In this document: positions 7,519-16,768 of the stretch, in pieces
Layout: each line of letters opens with the position of its first letter
Numbering within the stretch: the stretch's first letter is position 1
Assembly: GCA_937862885.1 (NCBI GenBank)
Contig: CALMEE010000151.1
Span: 1 to 38,649, forward strand
Reading direction: 5' to 3'
Source of the DNA: an uncultured Planctomycetaceae bacterium
GTDB taxonomy: Bacteria; Planctomycetota; Planctomycetia; Pirellulales; Pirellulaceae
DNA length: 38,649 nucleotides
Made by a program: the position numbers and the translations under genes
The notes under the pieces: model-generated
What the model was told of the DNA's origin: nothing
The model's database searches: none
Seen by the model: only the letters and a program-made list of their open reading frames with translations

Positions 7519-8691
7519 CTAGCGTATCATCAACTTCAGTTTTTGCGCCATGCGTTGGTGTTGGTTTGACTCCTCGAGTCGGTCAGTGGCAGCGAAAACT
7601 TGAGCGAGCCCTTCGTAGCCTGGGATAAGATCAGGGTGCCGTTCGCCGCAGACTTGTTTCAGAATATCGACCGACTCTGCGAACGCGGCTTCCGCTTCGG
7701 TGTATTGCTCGCTTGCCAAACGCAGTTTCCCCAAATCAATCAGTGAACTTGCTACGCTGGGGTGCGGATTCTTAAAGATCTGTTGCCGAATATCGAGCGC
7801 TTCAAGAATGTATTCTTCAGCTGCTTCGTAGTTCTCTTGCGCCAGTAACACCTTACCCAGAGCTGCGCGATTTGCGGCAACGGTGGCATTGCGGCGACCA
7901 TATGCCGCGACGATTTCGTCAATTGCTCCTTCAAGTCGTTGGGTAATCGCATCGAACTCTTGTTTATCGATAAAGTACTTTGCAAGGCCCGCTGCTCCCC
8001 TGGCTCGTTCGATCCCATAGTTTGCGGCCTCGTTGTCCCACATTGCGATCGATCGTTCATAATAGGCTTGTGCTTCGCTGTCTCTTCCCATGTCGGTATA
8101 AAGTGTGCCGAGCAGATTGAGGGTTCTGGCGATGCGTGAATAATTGGGACTTGCCGCTTGTTCATGCAATTCCAAGGACTTCAACAAATAAGGCTCGGCT
8201 TCTAAAAACTCACCACGCTGTTGATGCAAAATTCCAATGTTGTTCCAACTGACATCGGCATACGTATGCGGCTCCGCCGAGTTTTCCGACAGTTCAAAGC
8301 AATAGTTTAAGTAGGACTCCGCTTGATCGAATTCCGCGCAGTGTAGATGCAGGACTCCCAACATCTGGTGGCTAAGGTAGAACCATGCGTGATCAGGTGT
8401 GAAATTCTCTTTCGCGTTTTCCAGTGCTTCCAGGCTATACTTCAGAGCCTCTTCATAGTCGGCAGCGTAATAAGCACTGACCGCTTGACCGTAGACTACC
8501 GGCCACTCACCATCTTGGCCGTGCAAGTTGGTATTGCAAAAAAATGTATTCAAGGAGAGACCTGCACACAGGATGGTGAAGCAAATCATCCTTTGTAAGA
8601 AGAATTGTGAGAACAAGAATAAGCCCAAGCAGCGAATTGAGCCGAACGCTACAAGATGAGGTCGAACGTTTGGGATTGTAGGATGATTCAT
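7519..8691 (-). CDS. secreted tetratricopeptide-repeat protein
   Basis: This 390-residue protein has a hydrophobic N-terminus and then about seven or eight TPR-type helical hairpins of the kinesin light chain / TPR_12 style. Examples are AVSAYYAADYEEALKYS, ADVSWNNIGILHQQRGEFLE, RTLNLLGTLYTDMGRDSEA and SSLIDLGKLRLASEQYTEA. It is probably exported, ending its signal region near NTNLHGQ. Such proteins scaffold protein-protein contacts; no catalytic motif is visible. Two starts are possible. ATG 8691 gives a long basic n-region. ATG 8589 gives a compact signal peptide (MICFTILCAGLSL) with AAGG immediately before it. The open frame reaches 8811. Its gene diverges from the HINT protein gene. Confidence 0.78.
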   Translation of the reverse strand: MNHPTIPNVRPHLVAFGSIRCLGLFLFSQFFLQRMICFTILCAGLSLNTFFCNTNLHGQDGEWPVVYGQAVSAYYAADYEEALKYSLEALENAKENFTPDHAWFYLSHQMLGVLHLHCAEFDQAESYLNYCFELSENSAEPHTYADVSWNNIGILHQQRGEFLEAEPYLLKSLELHEQAASPNYSRIARTLNLLGTLYTDMGRDSEAQAYYERSIAMWDNEAANYGIERARGAAGLAKYFIDKQEFDAITQRLEGAIDEIVAAYGRRNATVAANRAALGKVLLAQENYEAAEEYILEALDIRQQIFKNPHPSVASSLIDLGKLRLASEQYTEAEAAFAESVDILKQVCGERHPDLIPGYEGLAQVFAATDRLEESNQHQRMAQKLKLMIR

Positions 8692-9236
8692 GAGGCCAAC
8701 GACACGAATTCGGCAGGGATAAGCAACCGATCTGCTCGCTAATGGGTATACTGTTCCGACTTTTGACTTCGAAATAGTCTGCGTTGATTGCAAAGGGTGA
8801 ACAGTCCACAACGTCCCGCACCATTATCTGGAAACACTTTGTGCCAATCTCCTTTGAGTTGTATTCAAATATAACAGGCGTGGACAAACGTTGGCAATGA
8901 CAGGAATGTCGCGTGAATCCTTGCGAATTTTCGACAGTTTTCGCAAATCTTGACTTTGGTCTACGATGAATGCGTATCGCAGTTCAATGAAGTGGCTCTC
9001 GCATTCGGCTAAGGGAAAAATGTTTGAGCGCCAATCGTGAGAATGCGAAGAAGAATCTTGAAATCACGGCTTTTGTGGCTCATCGACGGCTGGGAAGTGT
9101 TGGCAAAGAACTGGATCGTTGGAATTTTTGCCGTAAATCTCAGTGACATTGAACTTGGCTTGGCGACAAAACTTGCAAGTTAAACGGCACTTTGTAAATT
9201 CGACTTTGTGGTGGGATACATTGAAGGAGGAGTCTG
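8692..9236. other. divergent intergenic, 545 bp
   Basis: This region should contain the promoters of the TPR gene (minus) and the HINT gene (plus). No gene, RNA or strong repeat is recognised. The only clear signal is the ribosome site just before 9237. Confidence 0.5.
9224..9233 (+). promoter_or_regulatory. strong Shine-Dalgarno before the HINT-protein gene
   Basis: AAGGAGGAGT lies 3 nt before the ATG at 9237, close to a full anti-16S match. Most other genes in the window have weak or no such site, so this gene is likely well translated. Confidence 0.7.
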
Positions 9237-11057
9237 ATGAAGCGATTGTTGGCCATAATTCTTGTCATGTTGTCGCCCGGCATGGTTTTTGGTCAGACCA
9301 ATGCGAATCCATGGGTTTATCGCGATCAATGGCAGATGCAAGTCGACGAGATGGTGCGACAGGCCGCTGCTGCAATGGCGAACCAGCCCAATCGGGACCG
9401 AGCCACTCAATCCAACTCGCCAAGGCAAAGGCAAGAGTTCGTGATGGACCAAAACGTGACTCGCGAGGAAATCATTAGTAGTCGTCCGGCCGGCGTCAAT
9501 GTGGCGCGAATCAGCCCAACGAGTTTAGATCAGTATCGCATCATGCGCGATCAGGCAGGAGACACTTTTGAAGATCATTGGCAACTTGCGGAATGGTGTC
9601 GCGCCAATAGATTGGAGCCTCAAGAGCGTGCGCATCTCCGTCGCGCATTATTACATCAACCGACGAATGAAACTGTGCACGAGCGTCTGGGACACATCAA
9701 CGTCAACGGGCAATGGTATACGACGGAACAAGTTAAAGAGGAAATCTATCGTTCGAATGCCGCTGCAGATCGATTGAACTACTGGTCGGATGACGTATCG
9801 TCTGCGTTGCCGCTGATTAAATCACATAGTAAAGATCGGCGTGAGGTGGGTTGGATACAACTCAATGATATTGATGATCCTGGCGTGATAACCGCCCTGG
9901 AGACTATGGTTTTGCCGATCAATCAAAAGATTGGTGTGCAGGCTCTAGGCCTGATAAACCGCTTTGATGTCCGGGAAGCGAGCGAATCATTGTTGCGAAC
10001 TGCGTTGTCCGATGCACCAAAGGCCGTGCGCAACAAAGCGGTTGAGTACTTAGCCGAGCGCAACGTGTATGATTTTGTGCCGGAGCTGTTGGGCCAGATG
10101 GTAACTCCAATCTCTGTTCGCTATGCGATCAGTCCAGATCGTTTTGGAAATGCCAATTATCGATTTGTTATGTTCCAACGGAGCATGGACATCGATCGAG
10201 TCGAGGACTACAGCCAAGATCTTGTGCAAGTCAACCGCATTTCCCCGCTGACTCAAATGCGGTTTATGAACAATTCGAATCAGCGCGCTCGAATTGCCAT
10301 GAGCAACATCGAACAGGTGAACCAGTCAATCAATGCGAGGAATCGAGAGATCCAGAATATTTTGTACAAGGCCACGGGCGCGAACCCTGGTAACGATCCT
10401 GAAAGCTGGTGGGCTTGGTGGTATGGCGACAACGACATGTACATTGAAGAACGACCGACCGAGTATTCGCAAGTCGAAATGGCCCCGGTAACCGTTTTCA
10501 ATCCCACGATCGCTGTAGTTTCATCGGGAGGAACGGGTATGCCGGGAAGAGGAAGCGAATGCCTCGTCGCCGGGACGTTGATTTGGACCGAACGCGGAAA
10601 GTTGCCGATCGAGGAACTTGTTATCGGGGATCTGGTTCTGTGTCGAAAGCGGGATTCCATGGAATTAGAATACCAAGTTGTCCTACAGCAAACACGCCGA
10701 CCCGCAACCCCCACGCTGAAGATCATGTTGCCAGAATCAACGATTCAAAGTAGCGGTGGGCATTATTTCTGGATCGATGGGCTGGGCTGGACCCGTGCAC
10801 GTGATCTGACTGCGGGTATGGCGATGCTAACCGCGGACGGAAACTATGTGTTAATTCGCGAGATTGAGCCTGCAGAGCCTAAACCGCTGTTCAATTTGAT
10901 CGTGGATGGAAACGCGAACTATCTTGTCGGTGACTGGGGGATTCTCAGCCACGACGGCACAATGCCTTATCTCGGCTCAAAGTCACTCGTCGAAATCGAT
11001 GAACCGATGCCGACCATTCCTCAAGGAGACACAATTCCTGACTTTTCGAATCGTTAA
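9237..11057 (+). CDS. secreted HEAT-like repeat protein with C-terminal pretoxin-type HINT domain
   Basis: This 606-residue protein starts with a signal peptide (1-20, MKRLLAIILVMLSPGMVFGQ). Residues 110-165 carry a module (HWQLAEWCRANRL...LGH...GQWYT) often seen in planctomycete secreted proteins, and 190-290 look like HEAT-type helical repeats. A glycine-rich linker (about 425-440) leads to a HINT domain. Its start is C442-LVAGTLIWTERG-PIEELVIGDLVL (splicing block A). SSGGHYFWIDGLGWTRARDL is block B with its His. NLIVDGNANYLVGDWGILSHDG is block F/G. The terminal residues are H572-D573 instead of the usual His-Asn. HINT domains self-cleave by an N-S acyl shift at the first Cys. Only 33 residues follow the domain and no toxin domain is seen. 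The gene stands alone. Confidence 0.85.
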   Translation: MKRLLAIILVMLSPGMVFGQTNANPWVYRDQWQMQVDEMVRQAAAAMANQPNRDRATQSNSPRQRQEFVMDQNVTREEIISSRPAGVNVARISPTSLDQYRIMRDQAGDTFEDHWQLAEWCRANRLEPQERAHLRRALLHQPTNETVHERLGHINVNGQWYTTEQVKEEIYRSNAAADRLNYWSDDVSSALPLIKSHSKDRREVGWIQLNDIDDPGVITALETMVLPINQKIGVQALGLINRFDVREASESLLRTALSDAPKAVRNKAVEYLAERNVYDFVPELLGQMVTPISVRYAISPDRFGNANYRFVMFQRSMDIDRVEDYSQDLVQVNRISPLTQMRFMNNSNQRARIAMSNIEQVNQSINARNREIQNILYKATGANPGNDPESWWAWWYGDNDMYIEERPTEYSQVEMAPVTVFNPTIAVVSSGGTGMPGRGSECLVAGTLIWTERGKLPIEELVIGDLVLCRKRDSMELEYQVVLQQTRRPATPTLKIMLPESTIQSSGGHYFWIDGLGWTRARDLTAGMAMLTADGNYVLIREIEPAEPKPLFNLIVDGNANYLVGDWGILSHDGTMPYLGSKSLVEIDEPMPTIPQGDTIPDFSNR

Positions 11058-11835
11058 ACGCGAAAAGCGTAGTTTGCTGTACGTGAGTCATTCGTCAAGA
11101 AATGGCTTTAGTTGAAAAGTCAGGTGCGGATACAAACGCATGTCGTTTGGGTGGATGTGCGATTTGAATTGCAACATCAAACATTGACTAGAATTCCTCG
11201 CCCATGCACGTTGGCGAGGAATTCTCAATTTCTGGGCTACGCGAAGTTTGTTGTAACACTGGCAGATTCGATTGTTGAACTGCCATTGCAGCGTTCGAAC
11301 ACAGTTTGGCGCGGCCGTTGTTGTGCTTTACGCAGACACATCGCGAAATACGACGCTCTGCCTTGCAATACTGCGTTTGCTGATGAGGGAGTTCTGATCA
11401 GATAACCTGCAACTAGCCAGCCCAGCGTGAAAAATCTTGGCAAGTAATTGCGATTAGGCGAATCTGTTGCTTAGTTTCAGCTAAATTTTCGGTAGACGAG
11501 GCTGCCAAAACTCCTCTGCTGAAAGGAACTTCAACACGTTCCACTACTTCCAAACCTAATTCTTAGCAGAAACAAAGCCCTAGGTTGGTTTTCTCAGCGC
11601 TAGAAATTCCTTACAATGGGGTATTCCTGGAGAGTAGAGTTTCGTGAGCGAAGTTTTGGATGTTCCGCAGACAACACCATTCTGCGCGCGAACGTTCAAT
11701 GCAGATTGCGCTGCGAACGAAGTCGATGCGAGTTATGGCACAGCCATGCAATGAGTTATGCGGGCTGAATTTTCTCTTCAGTTTGCACTGGAATTGAACA
11801 TAGATTCAAGAGTTACCAACAAGGAATCAATTGAT
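11058..11835. other. intergenic, 778 bp
   Basis: This stretch holds the 11190-11225 hairpin and, towards its end, the presumed promoter of the floA operon. A 97-codon open frame (11112-11405) has no coding features. No RNA gene is recognised. Confidence 0.5.
11190..11225 (+). terminator. 13-bp perfect hairpin downstream of the HINT gene
   Basis: Arms AGAATTCCTCGCC (11190-11202) and GGCGAGGAATTCT (11213-11225) are perfectly complementary around a 10-nt loop. It lies 133 nt after the HINT gene stop and is followed by CAATTTCTGG. Lack of a real T-run makes it an atypical intrinsic terminator. An mRNA-stabilising stem or protein-binding palindrome is an alternative. Confidence 0.5.
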
Positions 11836-12879
11836 ATGTGGACGTATCTGCTTGCACAGTCGGAAGAAATCGGAATACGAGAACTGCTTTTGATCGGTGG
11901 ATTGGTCATCGTCATTATCGTGGTTTTGGTAATCGCCGGCGTTTTCTTGTCGTTCGGCCGCTGGTGGATTCAGGCCTTCTTGACCAAAGCCGGAATTTCG
12001 ATTTGGGATTTGATTGGCATGTGGTTCCGCAAGGTAAAACCAAGCGTTATCGTGCCCAGTAAAATCATGGCTGTCCAAGCCGGCATCAACGAGCCGGAAA
12101 TGACAAGCAAAGCGTTGGAGGCCCATTACTTGGCTGGCGGGAATGTGCCGTTGGTGATTCGTGCATTGATTGCCGCGAACAAAGCTAAGACGATCAAACT
12201 CAGTTTTCGGGAAGCAACCGCAATTGACCTCGCTGGGCGAAATGTCTTGGAAGCGGTACAAACTAGTGTGTACCCTCGGGTTATCGATTGCCCGGCACGA
12301 GGTACGAACCGTTCACTGGACGCGGTCGCCAAAGATGGGATTCAATTGAAGGTTCGCGCGAGAGTGACGGTGCGCTCGAATTTGCAGCAGCTCATTGGCG
12401 GTGCCACGGAGGAGACGATTATCGCACGTGTGGGTGAAGGGATTGTGAGTGCGATTGGTTCGGCTGAAAACCACAAGCGCGTCTTGGAAAACCCAGACAT
12501 GATTTCCAAAACGGTATTGGCCCGCAAACTGGATAGTCAAACGGCATTCGAAATTGTCTCGATCGACATCGCCGACATCGACGTCGGCGAGAACATTGGC
12601 GCACGCCTCAAGGCGGACCAAGCTGAGGCTGATACTCGAGTGTTCCGCGCACGTGCTGAGGGGCGTCGCGCAATGGCGGTTGCGTCTGAACAGGAAAAGA
12701 TTGCAGAAATCGAAAAGAGCCGCGCAAGTTTAGTCGAAGCCGAAGCAGAAGTTCCGAAAGCGATGGCGGAAAGTTTCCGCTCGGGCAAGTTAGGTATTCT
12801 CGACTATTACAAACTGCGAAATGTGCAAGCCGATACGGAAATGCGGCGATCAATTGCTACGGGAGGACAGAGTTCATAA
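11836..12879 (+). CDS. floA: flotillin-like protein FloA (SPFH family)
   Basis: This 347-residue membrane scaffold is of the FloA/YqfA type, close to the 331 residues of the Bacillus protein. FloA forms oligomers at the inner membrane that organise fluid membrane microdomains. The N-terminus has a hairpin-like hydrophobic stretch (residues about 14-42, [19 protein letters not shown]) followed by [23 protein letters not shown]. FloA signatures follow: [41 protein letters not shown], and an SPFH core with [14 protein letters not shown]. The alanine/glutamate-rich C-terminal coiled coil is [16 protein letters not shown] and onward. ATG 11836 is chosen for its AAGGAA site and hydrophobic start; the frame is open to 11758. 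It heads a three-gene operon. Confidence 0.92.
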   Translation: MWTYLLAQSEEIGIRELLLIGGLVIVIIVVLVIAGVFLSFGRWWIQAFLTKAGISIWDLIGMWFRKVKPSVIVPSKIMAVQAGINEPEMTSKALEAHYLAGGNVPLVIRALIAANKAKTIKLSFREATAIDLAGRNVLEAVQTSVYPRVIDCPARGTNRSLDAVAKDGIQLKVRARVTVRSNLQQLIGGATEETIIARVGEGIVSAIGSAENHKRVLENPDMISKTVLARKLDSQTAFEIVSIDIADIDVGENIGARLKADQAEADTRVFRARAEGRRAMAVASEQEKIAEIEKSRASLVEAEAEVPKAMAESFRSGKLGILDYYKLRNVQADTEMRRSIATGGQSS

Positions 12880-12938
12880 TCGTGACCAGCATGTCAGCTT
12901 GATCGGAATTGGTCGCGCTAAGCGGATTGAATAGAGTT

Positions 12939-13463
12939 ATGGCACGAGATATCGAAGAATTTTTGCGACAAGCGGCACAGCGACGGCAAGAACGTCTGCG
13001 GCAGCAACAGATGGCGGGACAACAACCGCCACCCGCACAGCCCGTGCAGCCACCACCACAAGTCAAGCCACAAGTTAGAAAATGGCAAAAGACGCCGCCA
13101 ATTCAACGCGTCCCACCTTTGCAATATATCGAAGCTGAGGATGATCGCAGTCAAGTTCCGCTGCAACAAAGACACGTCCAAACAACCATCGACACCAGCG
13201 AAATCTCACAAAAGGTCGAATTGTTGGGAGAACGCATTGAAGTCGTCAATCAACTTGTTGATTCTCGCATTCAAAACAAGTTCGATAATCCGGATCTCGG
13301 ATCGCTCGGTTTCGGCGAACGCGTCTCTGAAGGAGCCGAACCGGTCGAAGCCAAAGTTGAATCCAATATTGTTGCTGACCTATTGTCTGCTTTTCGTAAT
13401 CCCCGCGATGTGCGCAACGCAATTCTATTGACGGAAGTGCTGAAGCGCCCCGATTTTGACTGA
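12939..13463 (+). CDS. conserved small protein of unknown function downstream of floA
   Basis: This 174-residue protein has no signal peptide or membrane helix. The N-terminus is a charged helix ([22 protein letters not shown]), followed by a proline/glutamine-rich linker (about 30-60, [14 protein letters not shown]). A moderately charged middle follows. A C-terminal helix, [27 protein letters not shown], ends the protein and is the probable conserved contact surface. It lies 59 bp after floA, and its stop overlaps the next start by one base (TGATG). This suggests translational coupling and a role linked to FloA, perhaps as an adaptor. This is inference from position. No known domain is recognised. 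The open frame extends to 12909, but ATG 12939 matches the compact start. Confidence 0.7.
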   Translation: MARDIEEFLRQAAQRRQERLRQQQMAGQQPPPAQPVQPPPQVKPQVRKWQKTPPIQRVPPLQYIEAEDDRSQVPLQQRHVQTTIDTSEISQKVELLGERIEVVNQLVDSRIQNKFDNPDLGSLGFGERVSEGAEPVEAKVESNIVADLLSAFRNPRDVRNAILLTEVLKRPDFD

Positions 13464-14371
13464 TGCAGGTTTCTCCACAACATACCCGTGTAGGCTGGAT
13501 TGGGTGCGGCGTTATGGGACGGAGCATGTGTGGGCATCTGCTTTCCCGTGGCTACCAAGTAACCGTCAACAGTCGCACGCCTGAAAAGGCCCAATCGCTC
13601 TTAGATCATGGCGCAACGTGGGCCGTCTCTCCTGCCGCTGTGGCCGAAGTCAGCGATGTCGTATTCGCGATCGTAGGATTTCCCAGCGATGTTCGAGACG
13701 TTTTTCTTGGACCACATGGCGTGCTGTCGACGATGCGTCCCGGTGGTGTCATCGTCGATATGACCACGAGCCAGCCAAGCTTGGCAGTGGAGTTATATGA
13801 AATTGCCAAGAATCAAGGTATCCGTTGTCTCGATGCACCGGTGTCTGGAGGCGATGTTGGTGCGCGAAATGCAACGCTGTCGATCATGATCGGTGGGGAC
13901 GAGGAAGTCGCCCAGCAATTGCAACCCTGTTGGGAGGCTCTGGGATCGAAATTCGTCTACCAGGGCCCGGCTGGATCCGGACAACATACCAAAATGGTAA
14001 ATCAAATTCTAATTGCCACCAACATGATTGGGCTATGTGAGGCGCTGCTCTATGCGTACCGCGCTGGTTTGGATTTGCCGACGGGATTAGAATCGGTCAG
14101 TAGTGGTGCGGCTGGCAGTTGGTCGCTCAGCAATCTTGGTCCAAGAATTGTCGCCAATAACTTCGATCCAGGATTTTTCGTCGAGCATTTTATTAAGGAC
14201 ATGGGTATCGCCCTCGCTGAGGCCGAACGCATGAATTTATCCCTACCTGGCTTAGCGCTCGCCAAGCAACTCTACCAATCCGTGCAAGCCAAGGGTTATG
14301 GCCGCAACGGAACCCATGCCCTGCATCTGGCTTTGGCAGAGATGTCGGGAATCGACTGGCAAACCCGTTAA
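13463..14371 (+). CDS. beta-hydroxyacid dehydrogenase (3-hydroxyisobutyrate dehydrogenase family)
   Basis: This 302-residue NAD(P)-dependent dehydrogenase belongs to the 3-hydroxyisobutyrate / tartronate semialdehyde reductase / 6-phosphogluconate superfamily. A Rossmann domain opens with GWIGCGVMG (11-19) and continues through [14 protein letters not shown]. The substrate loop DAPVSGG (124-130) and the catalytic Lys177 in [11 protein letters not shown] are present. The all-helical C-terminal domain includes a [17 protein letters not shown] stretch, typical of the family (F...H..KDL.LA...A). Family members act on beta-hydroxy acids such as 3-hydroxyisobutyrate or 2-hydroxy-3-oxopropionate. 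The exact substrate cannot be set from sequence. Its start overlaps the preceding stop, so it is in the floA operon despite no obvious functional tie. Confidence 0.88.
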   Translation: MQVSPQHTRVGWIGCGVMGRSMCGHLLSRGYQVTVNSRTPEKAQSLLDHGATWAVSPAAVAEVSDVVFAIVGFPSDVRDVFLGPHGVLSTMRPGGVIVDMTTSQPSLAVELYEIAKNQGIRCLDAPVSGGDVGARNATLSIMIGGDEEVAQQLQPCWEALGSKFVYQGPAGSGQHTKMVNQILIATNMIGLCEALLYAYRAGLDLPTGLESVSSGAAGSWSLSNLGPRIVANNFDPGFFVEHFIKDMGIALAEAERMNLSLPGLALAKQLYQSVQAKGYGRNGTHALHLALAEMSGIDWQTR

Positions 14372-15110
14372 GGATGCCATGTGCAATCCGCATGGTACAA
14401 TCAGCATGGTCGTCAGTCACTCAAAACATGACGGCCTCGATGGACGGCTGCTTCAAGGCAGAGGTTGGCTGTCGCATTTGTGATCTTCCCGGCACGAACG
14501 TCGTGCATGGGCAGGTTACCTGAAACGTAACCGTTCACGCTAAGTCACGAGGAGTCACCCCTCAGACTTTTTCGGTTCGATCAACGTAATTCCGCGCATC
14601 GATTGACCGTGTGCCCAACGGGTCGCGTTTCCGCAAATGATAGGTTACGCGGGGTGTTGCCCACTCGGTTAAACGAAATAACGTGAACGGTTAACCTGAA
14701 ACAATTTGCGCGAAGGTAGTACACGCTCACAAGCGAATGTTCGGCCGCAGCGCAATTGAACTTGGCGAATTAGCGTTCACGCTTTCAGCTTCATCATTCT
14801 GCCGAGCTTTCGGCGGCAATTGACGGTCGACGGATAAAAATGCATTTTGAAACTGTATCGCCCCTCCGCGCTTGCGGCGATACCAAAGCTGACAAGAATT
14901 CCCGAGCAAATCGCTTTTCAAGGGCAATGATTCGCTAGCGATCCGGAATAGATAGCGAATTTAGGCGATGCGCGACAATGGCGGCGTTTCGTAATTTTGG
15001 ATAAATAATACGGGCAGTAGGGTTGGTATTAATTATTCGCGTAAAAACGATCCGATCAAACTTGCAATCTGTAATCATGCGCAGAAGTTTCGGGACTGGA
15101 GGATTCTAAA
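14372..15110. other. intergenic, 739 bp, palindrome-rich
   Basis: No gene is supported. It contains a stem CACGA-ACG-TCGTG (near 14493), the inverted/direct repeat element at 14514-14702, and an AT-rich stretch around 14998-15060 that probably holds the promoter of the outer-membrane protein gene. Confidence 0.6.
14514..14702. repeat. palindromic intergenic repeat element (~189 bp)
   Basis: The left end is GGTTACCTGAAAC (14514-14526) followed by TAACCGTTCACG (14528-14539). The right end is CGTGAACGGTTA (14682-14693), a perfect inverted copy, overlapping GGTTAACCTGAAAC (14689-14702), a near-perfect direct copy of the first motif. GGTTAC-CTGAAAC-GTAACC (14514-14532) can also fold into a 6-bp stem. 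The structure resembles a REP/MITE-like extragenic element. No transposase or target-site duplication is seen. Confidence 0.5.
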
Positions 15111-16115
15111 GTGAAAACCTTTCTAATGGGTTTGGTAACGACTTTCGTTGGGCTATGTGTAACAAACGTTTACGGACAATGGCCGAACGCGACGTACTCG
15201 GAACGGCTGTTTGAGATCGAGGCTAATGCTCGAATTATGGATCGGCCAGGTGGTGAGCAAGGCCTGCCCATTGTGCGTGATGCACTCACGAACTCCATCT
15301 TGTTTACTTCGGATCAGGCAACTGATTTGCAGACGTCACCGGGATTTGATTTGCGGTTACTGCGACACAACCATTATGGAATTTCGTGGGAACTGGAAAT
15401 TGCCTACAACAAGTGGGATGAACTGAATCCGATAACGAGCGTGAATGGGATTGATAGTCCATTCTTTCCATCGATTCGCGATCAGATTCAAGCTCTGGTC
15501 CCTGCCGCAAACAACATTCGATTTAACTCGCTGAACTATGGTTACGAGTCCGATTATTTCAGTATCGAGCTTAATGCGAAGCGAGCCGTGGCACCAGGAT
15601 TTACATTGTTCATTGGCCCTCGATTCATCTATCTAGAGGATTTGCTCAATGTGACCACAACGGGGACGTTTAACGTGGGCGCAGTGACCGTGCCCTTCGC
15701 TCAAAACGTCAATATCACAACCGAAAACCCATTGATTGGTGGGCAGGTCGGTGCGAGCCTTCACGTTCCTTTAACGCGGCAGCTTTATGTAACTAGCTTT
15801 ATCAAGGCTGGCGGCTATGGCAATACAGCACGCTCCACCGTCTTGATCAGCGACAACCTGACGAACAACCAACCGTTCTTCAGTCACCGCAGATCAGAAG
15901 GATCTTTTGTTGGTGAAGTGGGTGGCAAACTTCATTACGACATATTTCCCGGTTCACTTTCGTTATTCGCTGGATATGAAGCGATGTGGGTTGACAACAT
16001 CGCTATCGCTCCGACACAGTTGTTGGGAAGTCTGACCGGCAGTTTCGCGAATGTCGAATTAACGGGAACTCCCTTTATCCACGGTATCGTTTTCGGTGCC
16101 ACGTTCCGCCGATAA
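15111..16115 (+). CDS. secreted outer-membrane beta-barrel protein (BBP7-like)
   Basis: This 334-residue protein has a signal peptide (about 1-22, ending NVYGQ). The rest alternates amphipathic strands with polar loops, as in outer-membrane barrels. Examples are FDLRLLRHNHYGISWELEIAYN, NSLNYGYESDYFSIELNAKR, FTLFIGPRFIYLEDLLNV, IGGQVGASLHVPL and GSFVGEVGGKLHYDIF. The last strand, IHGIVFGATFRR, does not end in the canonical aromatic residue. Planctomycetes encode many barrel proteins of this kind (BBP7 family); pore or adhesin functions are unproven. The start is GTG 15111 with GGAGG upstream. Long flanking gaps suggest a single-gene unit. Confidence 0.72.
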   Translation: MKTFLMGLVTTFVGLCVTNVYGQWPNATYSERLFEIEANARIMDRPGGEQGLPIVRDALTNSILFTSDQATDLQTSPGFDLRLLRHNHYGISWELEIAYNKWDELNPITSVNGIDSPFFPSIRDQIQALVPAANNIRFNSLNYGYESDYFSIELNAKRAVAPGFTLFIGPRFIYLEDLLNVTTTGTFNVGAVTVPFAQNVNITTENPLIGGQVGASLHVPLTRQLYVTSFIKAGGYGNTARSTVLISDNLTNNQPFFSHRRSEGSFVGEVGGKLHYDIFPGSLSLFAGYEAMWVDNIAIAPTQLLGSLTGSFANVELTGTPFIHGIVFGATFRR

Positions 16116-16288
16116 CATCGATGGCGGAAATCGGCATGCTACCGCAATTTCACGGGCATGTTGGGCACGAGTTTCACGGCTGACCGGATCTACGAGTCCA
16201 ACGGCTTCAAGGCACATCGTGTCAGGTTCAACCGCGTAATCGTTACCGTCATCGTCTGTCTTTGACGTGCCGACGTCATATTCACGGC

Positions 16289-16306
16289 TTGCCGAAGTAA
16301 CGGCAA
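16289..16306 (+). terminator. hairpin between convergent genes
   Basis: TTGCCG-AAGTAA-CGGCAA forms a perfect 6-bp stem with a 6-nt loop in the region between the outer-membrane protein gene and the convergent 64-aa membrane peptide gene. No T-run follows, so the terminator call is weak. Confidence 0.28.
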
Positions 16307-16406
16307 ATGCGCGCGGAAGAAATTTGTCTTCTGGGGAGTTCTGTGCCTTTGCGTTGGATTGGCAAAAACCATCGAAGATCTTTTTCGACGGCTAAGATTA
16401 GGCGAG

Positions 16407-16601
16407 CTATTCGCCGAGGCCTGATCTCGGGTTACCCTGTTCGTCGTAACGCATGATGCCGAAGTACAGAAATGAGAAGATTACGATCGGAAATGAAACA
16501 AAGAAGATCCGGTCGACGAACAGGCTGATTAGCGTACTGCAACAAAAAAGAACAATCCACAGCCACCAAGTATCGCGTAAAAGCGCTTTATACCGATTCA
16601 T
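16407..16601 (-). CDS. small two-helix membrane protein
   Basis: This 64-residue protein begins MNRYKALLRDTWWLW. It has two hydrophobic segments separated by a short polar turn (WIVLFCCSTLISLFV; FVSFPIVIFSFLYFGI) and ends with a charged tail MRYDEQGNPRSGLGE. The composition and the RDTWWLW / FGIMRYDEQGN pattern look like a genuine conserved membrane peptide rather than a chance frame. The upstream region is very AT-rich (ATATATAAT near 16609-16617), suitable for a promoter, but no Shine-Dalgarno is seen. Function is unknown. It lies downstream of the DUF4175-DUF4159 pair on the same strand, with a 167-bp gap. Confidence 0.6.
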   Translation of the reverse strand: MNRYKALLRDTWWLWIVLFCCSTLISLFVDRIFFVSFPIVIFSFLYFGIMRYDEQGNPRSGLGE

Positions 16602-16768
16602 TAATAATATATATAATTCGAGAATAGAAATTGCGAATTACGCAAAGACATGTATATTGCGAAGAGATTTTGCCAGAGAACGCAAACGATCGACAGATTT
16701 ATTTTTTATTTTGTTGTTAACTCAAATAAACTCTCTGTAGACGAAGAATTCCTTGCCAGCGTTGTCCG

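Noticed and set aside
11112..11405. 97-codon open frame downstream of the HINT gene
   Set aside because: It runs through the perfect hairpin at 11190-11225 and has no coding features.
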